Of a DNA stretch of 64,000 nt, positions 34,376 through 64,000 are shown in pieces (within the stretch, counting starts at the first letter, position 1; each line of letters opens with the position of its first letter). The stretch lies in assembly GCA_037013685.1 (NCBI GenBank), contig CM072886.1, positions 23,381,080-23,445,079 on the forward strand, written 5' to 3'. The position numbers were made by a program, and so were the translations under genes. The notes below the pieces were generated by a model. That model had not been told where the DNA came from. It was given only the letters and a program-made list of their open reading frames with translations, and did not search any database. The DNA is from Acridotheres tristis (taxonomy: Eukaryota; Chordata; Aves; Passeriformes; Sturnidae).

Positions 34376-37300
34376 ATTTTTGTAATGGGAGCAGCATCAT
34401 TTAAGTAAAAACTCTACTGCTTGTCTCTAGTTGCACTGCAGTTCACTATCACAAACTAAGGCAGATGCAATGCTGGAAGATTGCTCTGCAGTAAATTGCA
34501 CTGTCCCTGCTCTGAAATTACAGCTCCAGTAGCCAAAGCCAGCCTGGAGCTTGGGGGCCCTCAGCAGAACTCTGCAGCAGAGGCGTTGGATACTTTCCCT
34601 GCCAGGAACTCTGCAGCAGAGCTCTGCAGGAAAGCAGAGGAACTGACTCGGCTTTCCTTTGGTCTGGCGACATCAAGCCCATCTTTAAGACTTGCTTGAG
34701 TTAAGGAATTTAGGTTCTACTTGAGCTACTTCAATCCCACTCTCAATAGAAGGGGCTCCTTAAGCAAAGGAAGTACCAATCTCTTTAATCCTGTGACCAA
34801 TGACAAGACACAAGGAAATGGCCTAAAGTTGTGTCAGGAGGTTCAGGCTGGATATCAGGAAAAGGTTCTTCAGCCAGCGTGGCTGAACAGTCTCCCCAGG
34901 GCAGTGGTCACAGCGCCAAGGCTGCCAGAGTCCAACAGGCGTTTAGGCAATGCTCTCAGGCATTTGGTGTGACCCTTGGGGATGGTCCTGTGCAGGCCTG
35001 GCAGTTGGACTCAATGATCTTGATGAGTCCCTTCCCACCTCAGCATGTGATCCCCAAAGCTCCTGATTTTATAAGCAGGGAGATACAGGTGCCCACATTA
35101 AGTGTAGCAAATCCTCTCCCTCCTCTCCATTTAGGACATCTATTTAGGCATCGTCCCCAGTTAAACAAACCCTGCAACATTAGCTCCACCCCAGGTCTCA
35201 GATCCAACCATGCAGTATTGGGGCTGGAATATTAAAAGCTGTTGTTCAGGCACCCTTTTGTAAAATAATCAGACAAAAACTTCATTACTTTGTGTTTTCC
35301 ATTTTATTAGATGATACATTTCATGTATGTACAAAGAGACCTGTAGGGCTTTCTATTTAATTTGGTTGCAACTTAATACAATATCAATTCATATTGCCAT
35401 CATATAATGTTAAAAGAGACTGTGAATTTACTGTCTTAATTATTACTAATTCTTTAACCATTAGGTATCTTTAATCAGCTTTATAAATCTATGCTTTCAG
35501 AGTAATTGTTTTAATAAGTAAAAATAAATAATTTGTTATTAAACTTACCTCAGATAAATGACGATTTCAATCATAAAATAGTTCAGGTATTCTTAATACC
35601 TGAGTGACCTACATCATTAGATTCTTTCCAAAATAGGTGGAGCCTCCACTGCTACAAACTGATTCTTTATGCATGTATGTAACAGTTTATTTCCTTAAAT
35701 ATATTGGCACTGTTACATTAATACAAATAAGGTGGGAGCAGCTCAACTGGTAGATCCATTGATTGTCATGTCATCCTGGAGTTATCAGAAATTACTGTGA
35801 TCCACACCCAGAACTATTTACAAAGTTTAATCTAACGTTGCATTAAAAATCATTATTTAAAATCCATTCCATTCATTTTGGTTTCAGAACACTGACAGCT
35901 GATACATTTGAAAATAGTAGTACAAACTAATAGAAGCCAAATGCTGATTGTACTTGAATTTTTATACACCTTGGGTAAGAGATGAAAATGTTTAATTTAC
36001 TATAAACTTCAGTGTGCAGTTTTGTGTTTCACTTTTCACTGATAACCATCCAGCTGCTGGAAAGAAGGGGGGTGTCTCTGAGGAAGCTGATTGACTGGTG
36101 AAGTCTCTTCCCTGGTATCTTTTGGATGAGGTAGGAAGGCATGATGGAGTAGGAATGGCTCTTTATTTCACCTGTTTCAGGAACTGCCTTTTGTTTCTCA
36201 ACTTTGAATGCCTGGAGCTTGAGCTACCTCTCCTGGTCTAACAACCACCCACAGGATTTGCTGCCACGTCCTGTGGGCTGTGCTGAGCATGCAGAGCAGC
36301 TTTGTAAACTGATACTGAACGTTTGACAATATTCAACTAGGTACCACGTACTGAGCACTGCTTATATACTTTGCTGCCACAGTTATAGCTGGTGCTCAAA
36401 TTAATCTAAAAAGCAGATCAGGACTTGTTCTGTCTGCTGAGATCCTGCATTCAGGTCTGAGCCTACAAACACATCATTGATGCTTAAAAATTAATGTCAA
36501 TTAAGGTTCTGTGTTTTGACAGAACTGGGTCATAACTGTAAAAAGAGAAAAACAAAGACAAACCAAAAACCACAAAACCAAGAGCAACTACTTTGGTCTT
36601 CTTACAAAATGACCTCATTTGACAGATTCCTTTTATCCTCAGTCTTAAATTCCAAAATTACTCAAATTTCTCTTAGCAGAGACTTCAGGAACCTCAGCTA
36701 AGGAAATGCAATTTTAAAGCAGACGCAGTTTTCTGCTTACAATGCAATGTCCTGATGAACATACAGCTTCTGAAAGAGAAAATATTACAGAAAAAAAGAC
36801 AAAGTGTAAGTGTCAGCTTAAAACAATGCCATGCTTTGAGGTAAACCCCCAAGAACTCTTGGTGTCAGCTGTTACAGCTGCAGACCCTGAAGTCTTGCGT
36901 GATGTCCTTAAATTAGAAGATTTAAAGAAGCATCAGAAATTAATTTAAAATCTGGTGAAAAGTGTCAGTAGATGAATTATAGTTGTCTATTGAAAAATAT
37001 GGAAACCCCAGTTCAGACCCTTTTAGCAAAGGATCTGAGTTTAATATATTATTAAGCTTTCAGCTGCATGGACAAATGCCTCTCAAAGAAACCACCTCCC
37101 AACAAAGTATGCCTTTTAAGTTCTTTCTAAGATGTGAAAATATACTCCCTGATTTACCGGATAAGTAATTCTCCCACAACAGTTTGCACTCCAAAAAGAA
37201 AAAAAAATATGGAGGATATAAAAAATAAACAACATTCAGCCTGTTTATTGGAAATATCACCCAAAAGAACTTTAAGTGTTTTTAAAGAATTAGTCCAGGT

Positions 37301-37739
37301 ATACTGTACCAAATTAAAACCTTGCTTATTTGCAGACATCAATTTTTGCCTACTGTAGTTTAAAAGTTTCTTCTAACATAACCAGATGAATGAATGGACA
37401 GATTTTAAATGATTTATTGCTTACAAGTTTTTAAATAGTGTAAATATCTGGTAAAAGAACAGAAATCAAATTTTTATCATGAATACTCTTAGTTATTTTC
37501 TCTGGGGAGTTATTTCTTTATTTTTCAAAAATAACTTTGCTCATTATATTTGGTAATCTCTAAAAAAATTAATACCTAATATATGTGCAATACTATTTAT
37601 GAGTCTCATCATGTTGCACAAGTTTTCATGCTTTTCCTGTGCAAATGTTAGGCAATTATGTCATCCCATTAACAGTCTGAAATCCTTTGAATCTCTGAAG
37701 TTTTGATTTCCCTGTTAAAACTTTCAGGAGAGATCACAA
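34376..37739. other. Stretch between the convergent 3' ends of CASD1 and SGCE
   Basis: Holds one CR1 fragment (34797-35045) and otherwise AT-rich sequence. Further minus-strand AATAAA motifs (for example at 35303-35308 and 37413-37418) would allow a longer SGCE 3' UTR. Three consecutive sense-strand open frames at 36742-37358 in different frames are discussed as a low-confidence observation; no gene is called. Confidence 0.6.
34797..35045 (+). mobile_element. CR1-type LINE fragment
   Basis: Blocks typical of CR1 3' regions follow in order: acaaggaaatggcctaaag, ggttcaggctggatatcagg, a central part like the usual 'accatccctggaggtgttta' zone but diverged, and ttggactcaatgatcttgat. It is 5'-truncated and diverged. 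The terminal octamer repeat is not preserved. Borders are approximate. Confidence 0.8.
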
Positions 37740-37758
37740 GACAGAATAAAGCTTGATA

Positions 37759-37764
37759 TTTATT
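37759..37764 (-). terminator. SGCE: Candidate poly(A) signal of SGCE
   Basis: Minus-strand AATAAA about 330 bases after the SGCE stop codon, followed on that strand by a T/G-rich stretch (ctgtcttgtgatctctcc). It would give a short 3' UTR. Other AATAAA motifs further downstream are possible alternatives. Confidence 0.45.
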
Positions 37765-37766
37765 AA

Positions 37767-37834
37767 TACATATATATATATATATGCACATACATACATA
37801 TACATATATATATATGTATATATATATATACACA
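37767..37834 (-). repeat. TA/CATA microsatellite in the SGCE 3' UTR
   Basis: About 68 bases of TA repeats with CATA interruptions in the centre. It is largely self-complementary and lies directly before the candidate SGCE poly(A) signal in transcript direction. Confidence 0.9.
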
Positions 37835-38095
37835 TTAAAGATTACTTTCTGGATGTAACAAATATAAAAAGTTATCAGTGTTTACAAATTGTCAAAAATG
37901 TCCAAAGTACAAAAGGATACAGTACATCAGTTATATGGAAGTGATTGTACTCCTGGCACTGAAAGCATCATAATACTGTGGGCATGCACAATATACACCA
38001 GAAAAACTCATGCATCAACCAGAACAAATAAGGAAGTGAGACAATTTGCTGCCTTCTTTGATTACAAATTCATTGCTTCTGTTAGTTTTCTTTCC

Positions 38096-55932
<17,837 letters not shown>

Positions 55933-58620
55933 CTGAAAAGCAGAAGGAGAGATGAGACAGAAAAAGGCAAAAATGAGACATGCTCTAGGAAACTTCATGC
56001 ATTTCAACAGCAAGGCAGGCATCTGGGAGAAGGAAAGCAACAAATATTAGACACCTGTTAATAAGATTTTTAAAAGGTTACATAGATTTAAGAATAGAAC
56101 ACAGAGCAAACCCTCTCTTTGCCCAACAGGATCGTTTCCAAGACTGCAATAAACAAAACTGCCTATGTTAAGATTTCAAAAGTTGTATAAGCTCTTTATT
56201 TTTATTGTAATTTTAAAAAAATGAGGAAGGCTACTGTAATTTTATAGTTGCTTTATTTGTAATATTACATTAATAAAAGGACACTAAATGAATTATACAA
56301 TTATGTTTTCCTGATATTTTACATAAAGAAAGCAACAGAGAAATACCAGAAGAACCTTACCAATCGACAGTTCTCATTCCCCACTGAACAGAAATGGCAG
56401 ATTTTTCAGTTCTTGTGCAGAAAAGGACACAACGAAAGGACTTCAGCTGATTTTTATGAGTTCTTAAAGCTAGACTTTCTCAGACCACCAGGTTAAAATA
56501 CATCTCAAACTTTGGTTAGAGAACTCTTTACTGAAGATGTTGGGCTTGTATTGAAAGGTAAATCAAAAGGACAAGGCTATTTATAAGCCAGTTAAGTGAA
56601 ACTTCTTCCAAAGAAAAAAAAAAGCGAAGCCATGTTTAACAGGACTGAGGATCAAAAACCAAAAGAAAACTTAATTCAGAACAATCAGCATATGTAAAAG
56701 CAATAAGGTGTTTTTATTTAGTAAAAAATTCGATGACAAGAGCATAGGTTTTTTAGGCATAACACATTTGATGCAGAACTACATACATATTTTAATAAAT
56801 TACAAGAATGAAGAAATCATTACAATAAATTAGATGGATAAGAAGTCCATTTATCAACATGTTTCAAAATGTAAGTATAAACAGAGCATACTGATTTAAT
56901 AAGTGTTTCTCATGGTGTCTTAGTCAGATTGATTGTAGCTTGTATAACTAATTTTATTATTACTGAATTTTAATTTAATGCCCTCATAGAATTGATCATT
57001 GCTAATAGAATTTGTCAGTGAGATGAAGATTACAAAAGTAGTAGATAAAGATGGTAAGCCACAGATAACCACACACAGCTACCAGCCTTGCTTGCCAAAC
57101 TGGAAAAAACTTCATGAGGAGTCACATCTCCAAAAACAAATTACAGGCCATACAGCATGGAGGTGCTGGGAAGACAGACTCCAAAAGCTTCAGAATTGTA
57201 GCAAATTCATAGGAACAAACTTGTAGGTCCCAAAGGGGCTAATTTCAACACTTGGATCAATAAGCAGGACACATTTGAAATTGGATAAAATGCTCATAAT
57301 TTTTTAATGCTGGTGTAATTTTTTAATCTTGGAGTAATTTCTCCAGCCTTATAATTATACCAACTTTATTACTTGAGATCTGCTTATAAAGGCACCACTA
57401 ATTAGGCATTAATCACAGGCATTCCAGCCCTCAAACCACGTACTCTGAGTGGAATCTCTCTCACCTAATTTTAGATGCCTACAGAAACAACATCCACCAA
57501 CTAAGTTAGTCAGGCTCCTTTTATAGTCAGTGGAGAAGAAACAGACGCTTCTAGGGGTTGACTGATTTGATTTCTCCTGTAAAATGAGTTGAATCATGTC
57601 CTAGATTCCAGGCTACACTGACTAGCTCTCCGTGGACTGCAGAGGCATCAGAGAGGAGATGCAGACATCTGTAATGTAGACCTCCACATTTAGTTACACA
57701 CTCCCGGCTCTTCAAATCTAATGTTGCAGAATGTATAGCTCTGGATATGCTACTGATCACATTCCACAGCATTTGCTTTTTCCCATATTTGAAAACCACT
57801 TTTAACTCAATACTGAACACAGCACTTTTCCAATAATTTTATCTTAGTGACAAAATTAAAATGATCCTCAAATTTGAATTATTACAATTCTGTGTGTTTA
57901 ATCACAGTTACTGGAATTTTCATTATGTAGATTGTGTACAGTGAGATCGTTGATTTATTTACTTCAAATTAGTAAATTATTATTCAAAAAACCTGTGCAC
58001 TCAATTCTGTGAATGAGCTGTAAATAGCACAAGAAAGTTAACTAATTTCCTTTAAAATATTTTCAAGAAAAGTTGAAAAAGTAACATTAATAGAACAGAA
58101 GTGCTGACAAAAATGTGGTGGCTGGCTGAAAGTGCATCAAATAGAGAAAAGTTCATTTTTCCATGTCTCATGCTTTTCCTCTACAATGAAAATCCATTTC
58201 AAACAGGAAGAGAGAAAAAGTAATGCTTTTTTTTTCTCCATAAGCAACTCTTTCAGAAAGAAACAAGCATAAGAGAATCAAGTTACTGAAAAACCCCATA
58301 TAACATTTTGTCTGCTATAGGAAACCTATTACCACCAGTAAATGCCTATTCATTCCTAGCAATGAGACATTCCCTGCTGCTGAAATAAGTATGCCAGTAA
58401 GAATTTGATGAAGATATAAAACACTGATCTCGGTGGAAGTCTAGAAATATCTCAGAAGAAACAAAACCAGAAAACTGTTTTATCTTGTAATGACAAACAC
58501 ATCATAATGACACTAGTGATTAAGAACTCAAAAGCTCTTGCCCTCCTTTTCCCCCAAGAAATTTCTTCAAAACCAGAAGGAAAATGAATCTTCAGTCCAC
58601 TACAGCTATCAGTAGTGTAA

Positions 58621-58671
58621 TAATGAAACAAGTGAAATAATGAAACAAGTGAAATAATGAAACAAGTGAAA
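58621..58671 (+). repeat. Three perfect tandem copies of a 17-base unit
   Basis: The unit taatgaaacaagtgaaa is repeated three times with no mismatch, in SGCE intron 1. Confidence 0.95.
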
Positions 58672-59714
58672 TGCTACTTTCTTCACAAGCTTTTAAAACC
58701 CATGATTATTTTCGTGAGAGTGAGACTGGAGATGAATGTGTAATTATCATCTTGGGTGATCTAGGGACGAAACTGAATATACTTAACAAATAGATACTAA
58801 TCTAATACAGAGGACTGCCAGCTGTGAATCGTCTGGGCAAATTCCCTGTGGTAGATAAAAGTCTCAGGGACTGTGAAAAGCTTCTGTAAAACTAATCATA
58901 GGAAATTAAAAATCTTCATTACTTAGGATCCCTGCTAAAATCAGCTACATCGACAGCACTGCTTTCGTCTTTTTTGTTTCCAGATTGTTTGGAGGACTTT
59001 CTATAGATCCCAAGATCTCCTTATAGGTCTTGAACATAGGCTAGCCAGATTTTATCAGCCTGCATCCCAGAGCCTGTTACCAGAAACAGAAAACCCCCAT
59101 CTCCAGAAATTTCAGAAGTTTCACCATGTTGGTTGCAGCCTGTATGTTGATGATCCTCAGGAAAAAAATCACCTGGAAGTTTTTTCTTCTAGAAATTTCA
59201 ATTGGTTCTGTTCCCATTGATATTCAGCAGATGGAGCACAGTCCCAGAAATAACTTCATCTGGAGGCCAGTCCTGATTGTCTGCCTAGATGAGCAATCAG
59301 TGCAAAGCTTCTTCATAGTATTTGATGTGAACTTGCATAAATGACAGTAAAATAGACTTTTTAAATTCATGTGTGAGAAGACTTTTTAAAAATTGTTACG
59401 GAGAAGTTATTGTATTAAGCAAACAGCAGAGGTATCTTCAAGCAACCAGCCACAATAAGAAAATGTGTAGTATTAGGTATAAACAGCCATTATTTCAAGC
59501 AAAGCTACAGGAACAGGAAAAGTCAGGGAAGACTAACAAGAACACACAAGTCTGTGAATATTTGAAGATTGAAGAAATCTGAAGTTTTCCAAGTTACTTA
59601 CCTTAAAATAGCACCCTACTCCTAAAACAAGAACATGACTGGAAAAGCAAGAGTAATATTAAAAGCAGGTTTGCTTGAACCAACAGGGTATTTAAATTTA
59701 CAACCTAAACTCAC

Positions 59715-59819
59715 CATTCTTCTGAACAGCCTTTATTCTGCTGATAACATAACTGTGGGCTCGCTTAGTCGTCCAGTTAACAGTTCCATTATTGCCATCA
59801 GCAGAGCTTAGCAAAAAAG
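59715..59819 (-). CDS. Candidate alternative exon in SGCE intron 1 (105 bases)
   Basis: On the minus strand a branch-like ctgactaat is followed by an acceptor ctgaaaag| and an open stretch to aatg|gtgagt. Read in the phase required by exon 1 and exon 2 it has no stop and encodes 35 residues including SSADGNNGTVNWTTKRAHSY then VISRIKAVQKN, with two sequons (NGT, NWT). The length is a multiple of three and both ends are phase 1, so it would insert between exons 1 and 2 without a shift. The acceptor is not strong; a second AAG 13 bases on has a better pyrimidine run but breaks the phase. It could also be an exon of another minus-strand transcript, or chance. Confidence 0.45.
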
Positions 59820-62800
59820 CTTTTCAGAATAAAACAAATGCAAAAAAATTAGTCAGATCAACAGACTTCCACAAAGAATCTGATCAGATGGGATCAGACA
59901 CCTTCTACACCATGTTTTGGTTCTAAAATTTAGGAACCACAGGTCAAAAAACAGAGGTGCTTGGTTTGAATACATAAATATATAATAATCCTTCTGACAA
60001 TCACCTTTTCAACACCCAGTTTTCCAAATATGCTAAGTTCACACCAAATGCTTAAACCTCTGCAGACACTTCTGCTCACATAATTGTACTGTTAATAAAG
60101 ATGAAGAAGAGCATTCTCTAATAAATATATTTGCACTGGCAAAACCTCACATACAGGCAGAAATATATAAAGTACAAAGTTGGAAAAGTAATATAAGCTT
60201 TGCTTTTATAATGATGCTTATATAAAGACACATGGGGCTGATTGCCTCGCAGGCATAACCAGTAATCAATTTCGAAAAAAGAACTCATTAAAAATGGCTG
60301 CCTACATCCCACACAACTGGAGCACAGCCGGAAATCAGCTGGATACATGCAGTTGAAGGTGGAAGTTTTGAAGGCAGTGAGGAGCAAATGATTACTAGAG
60401 ACAGAAAGCAGCTGTGGAGCTGACAAAGACTTCATCTCACCAGCAGCAGAGGTGCCTAAGAAAGCTCCCTCCTCACTTCTCACTTTTGTTCCAGTTCTTC
60501 TGTGATGAATACTAGCTAGCACAGTTACATGCTAGATGAAAGTGGAGGGAAGGAACTGCAGTCAGATGCTAGGAAAGTGGCTATAAGGAGTAGATATTTT
60601 AATTATGAAATAGTTTGGGAGTGAGAACTCATGTCAAACCCTGGATCAAAGATGTTTTTGGATTAGCATCTTAATGTCCTTGTAAAAACAGCAATACCAG
60701 AAACCCAAGGAGCAGTACTTGTGTACAGATGCACCAGTTTGCATGAAGAAATGAACACTTATTGAAAACATGCACAGTACATGAAAGAAGCCTCAATATC
60801 TGTGGAAACTTCTGACCTGTTACACCAGGCAGCTATTAAATTAGTGACAAGACATTCTCCCAACAGAATTCAGGAGGCCAATCAGATCTGGCTTAAGCAG
60901 TAATACACCACACTCAATCTCTGCAAGTAAGACATATTTATTATTGATAATTTATGGAAAACATCTAAAACTGAATTGAGGATGAAGTGTAATTAAAAAT
61001 TGAATTTTAACACACTTTTAATTTTATTTATTTATTCAATGTAATAATCTGAATAATGCAATAATTACCATACTAACACAATAACATTTCTAACAACTTT
61101 TCCCTGCTGAACTGATCTGCATATATTGCAAGTCTTAATTTAATAACATCCAAGGGACTATGAAATTTAGTACTACATAGGACTTTGTGTGAATTTTAGT
61201 AATTCTTGGAAAACTCAAGAAATTCCTAAAAAGGTCAAGTAAAGTTGTTCCATTATTCCAGCAGGACAAATTGGGCAATCAGAGGCTTGTCAGCTACAAA
61301 CCAGCACTAGTACCAAACAAAACAATTAATACAATATTAGATTACTAAATTACTAAATGGAGAATAGTATTAGAGTTATCACAGTTCTTGTCAAAATCCT
61401 TATCACAATCCTTATTAAGGATTTAATGCATCTTTTCAGACACTTTTGGTGAGACCACGAGTTTTTCCTGATGAAGACAGCAATAATGACATTACCCTTA
61501 GATATACAGCTTATCACCTAACACTTTGAAAAAGTAGATACTAAACAATTTTAGCATACTTAAATGCAGTTTAAAAAAAGACAAGAAGAAAAAGACAAGT
61601 TCCACAATGTATTTTTCAATATAAATGAACAGTAAGTGTTGATTTGGGTTCCAAGTTGTGCTAGGCTTGGCTCTGTGAATTGAAGAAGTTACCTGTCTAC
61701 CTTACCATGCTATGCTGCATTTCCCAGGAGAACTGGAAAAGCAACCAGTATGCCTGTTTTCAGATCCTAGAGTTTATAGTGTGATGTTTTCATACATATC
61801 AACATTGATTTGAGTTCAAATTAGAGATGTGAAAAGCAAGAGAATAGGGCTGCTAAAAAAGTTAATTTGTTATATGAGCTTCCTAGTGGGTCTCACAGGT
61901 TTTAGCATTAGCCTTATGTAACTGGGGTGGAGGGAACAGAGGCAGGATAAGAGACAGGGATGGGGAGGGAGACAAAGAATGACTTGGATGTACCAAATAT
62001 ACTGATAGAATTTGCAGGTAAAAATAAAGGCTAGGAGATTGACAAATAATAGATGACAGAACAGTCTGCATTGTCTGGTAAAACGGTGATCAGTGATGTG
62101 CAGTTCAACAGAATAAAATGTAACTGCACGCCAGGAACAAAGACAGCAGCATGCCAAACACACACTGTGAACACAATTCAGAGATGCTCTGCTCGGGTAA
62201 CAACCTAGAGATGTAAGTCAGGCTGAACAGAGCTCTCACCACAACACTGGCTAGAACAGCTGACACATAAACAGCAACATCAAGGAGGAACAGGCTTTAT
62301 TTTTGTACTTGACACAGATATGATCACTGTTCAAATGCTCTGTCTAGCAGAGCCTTCAAGAAGCAACTGACAACACAAGGAAGGTTCTGAGAAGATCTGA
62401 ATATGATTAAAGGATGACAAAAGACACCTTATACTACAGAATACAGGGATTCAAACTATGCATTTTATCAAAGAGACAGTTTAGAATTAATTTAATCAGC
62501 CTTGTACTCACGATGAAAAATATATTAATAGTGTCAGGCTCTTCAGTCTGTTACACATGTTGCCACAGTTGCTGGAGAACCCACCACTGCCTTCAATAGC
62601 AGGAACAATTCACAGCTCTGTGCCTGAGACTTGAACATGCCCAGGTGAAGCATATCAGTTTTTTCTTCTTTCTCTAATTATGTTTTCTTTAATTTTTTCT
62701 TTAATTATAATTGTGTTGGTTATAAATAAAAATCACATTTATATTAATTTAGACTTCTTTTTCCCTTTTTAAAGTAAATTTGCATAGTATTTTACAACTT

Positions 62801-64000
62801 AATATTTAAGAGAGGATACCCACAACAATTTCTGACCACGTAACAATCAGAAAAGGACCACATATCATGGATCAACTTCACTTTCCCCATTCCTTAACTC
62901 TGGCCTCTACACAGTATCCTGCACCTCTACCTAGCCTCTTATTCCTTCTTTGAAGTAGGATCTCAAGCCCATCTCTCCCACTCTTAATGCAGCACACAGT
63001 TCCTGCTCTCAAACCCTGCCACTACCCCTCTATCCTACACCTCCACCTTCCCCTGGCACCTGACATAAACACGTTTGTTACTTCGATGCCACAGACCAGG
63101 GCCTCGGGCCATGCTTACACTGCCCCTTTCTCTCCTATGGCACAACCCTGCTCCAAAAAGCTACCCTTGCACTCCTCTACTGCATATCCCATCTAGCTCA
63201 GCCCTCCTTCCTGCATTCTGAGCTGAAAGTGCAGATCCATACACAGCACATTTTTCTGAAGGACTACTGAGAACCACACAGCAGAACAGCTGGAAACTGA
63301 CAATAAAAGTTGAAGTGAAACATCTATGAAGAGAACCATCTGCAAGGTGCTTTCTGCCACAGCTGAAATCAGAGCTTGTAGCCAGGCAGTTACTGAGGAT
63401 CCTCTGGTGTCCACACTGGATACTTGCCCCGTTGGTCACACTACCCATTAAAGGAGGCAGAAGTTGCAGCATCCAACTTCTCTCTCCTCTTCTAACTTGC
63501 ATGCAGTGTCCTCTTGCCTACTTTGTAGTACATAGCAGAAATTCACTATGAATTAAAGTGGATTCTCTCAGTGGAAATTCACACTGAGACTAAGATATTT
63601 TCTAACCCTCTTCAACAACAGCTACTATGTACGAAACAGGAATTAATTTGTGTTAGTTCTCCATTACAGATTGCTCAGATTCATTTTTTCTAACTCTTTA
63701 GAAGCCCAAATCAACCCCAGAAATATTTTCAGCTCTACTCTTATTCACCTTTGTTCAGTAGGCAATGGTTTTCTATATATTCCTGTGCTATCCACTGATT
63801 ACTGTAACATCTGAATATTTATCCTAAAAAATTCAAGAAAAGTAACCAACAGTCTCACTGTTAAACTTCAGAATTTGCATTCATGGGAATGCTACAAATT
63901 AACTACTGGGAGAACAAAACCCTCATGATTTATTAACAGAAGCATTTACCCACCACCATTCTCCTTCCTACTGCAGACCTGACAAGAGGACCACATTAGG

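Larger units (their letters stand above)
55933..64000 (-). other. SGCE: SGCE intron 1 (incomplete)
   Basis: AT-rich sequence without a CpG island, so exon 1 and the SGCE promoter are expected beyond the right edge. It contains a 17-base triplicate (58621-58671) and one candidate exon (59715-59819). Other open frames, such as the 134-codon one at 60118-60522 on the minus strand, show no recognisable family. Confidence 0.65.

Noticed and set aside
60118..60522. A 134-codon minus-strand frame in SGCE intron 1, considered as SGCE exon 1
   Set aside because: No signal peptide, CpG island or matching donor, and no resemblance to the SGCE N-terminus. Probably chance.

Overview
The window is vertebrate nuclear DNA, most likely from a bird. 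Genes are split by GT-AG introns, the background is AT-rich with one CpG island, and three truncated CR1-type LINE fragments are present, two ending in the typical CR1 3' sequence. No bacterial, viral or organellar features were seen. Two neighbouring genes converge, in the order known from other vertebrates: CASD1 (plus strand) then SGCE (minus strand).

Layout. Bases 1-4617 are gene-free flank with no recognisable feature. A CR1 3' end (4618-4902) lies just before the CASD1 CpG island (about 5050-5970). CASD1 runs from its start codon at 5437 to its stop at 32371. All 18 coding exons could be joined in phase to give a complete 798-residue protein. Its 3' UTR probably ends near 34375. A gene-poor stretch with a second CR1 fragment (34797-35045) follows. 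SGCE runs right to left: coding exons 2 to 11 lie between 55932 and 38096 and give 401 residues up to a TGA stop. SGCE exon 1 and the promoter are not visible and should lie beyond 64000, so 55933-64000 is intron 1. It holds one candidate in-phase extra exon (59715-59819).

Function. CASD1 is the Golgi sialic acid 9-O-acetyltransferase: a luminal SGNH/GDSL-like catalytic domain followed by a multi-pass acyltransferase-like membrane domain. The catalytic Ser94, Asp270 and His273 are intact. SGCE is epsilon-sarcoglycan, a single-pass membrane glycoprotein of the dystrophin-associated complex. The two genes are neighbours by conserved synteny; no shared pathway is implied.

Most interesting points: (1) a 522-base uninterrupted C/T tract directly before the acceptor of CASD1 exon 17, with no AG for 542 bases, which would force a very distant branch point or affect inclusion of a frame-neutral exon; (2) an unassigned 105-base open exon candidate in SGCE intron 1, with phases matching insertion between exons 1 and 2 and two N-glycosylation sequons; (3) a perfect TISU/YY1 element over the CASD1 start codon, with an out-of-frame ATG 14 bases upstream. 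All coordinates were worked out by hand from the sequence and from remembered family features; no alignment or database search was run.
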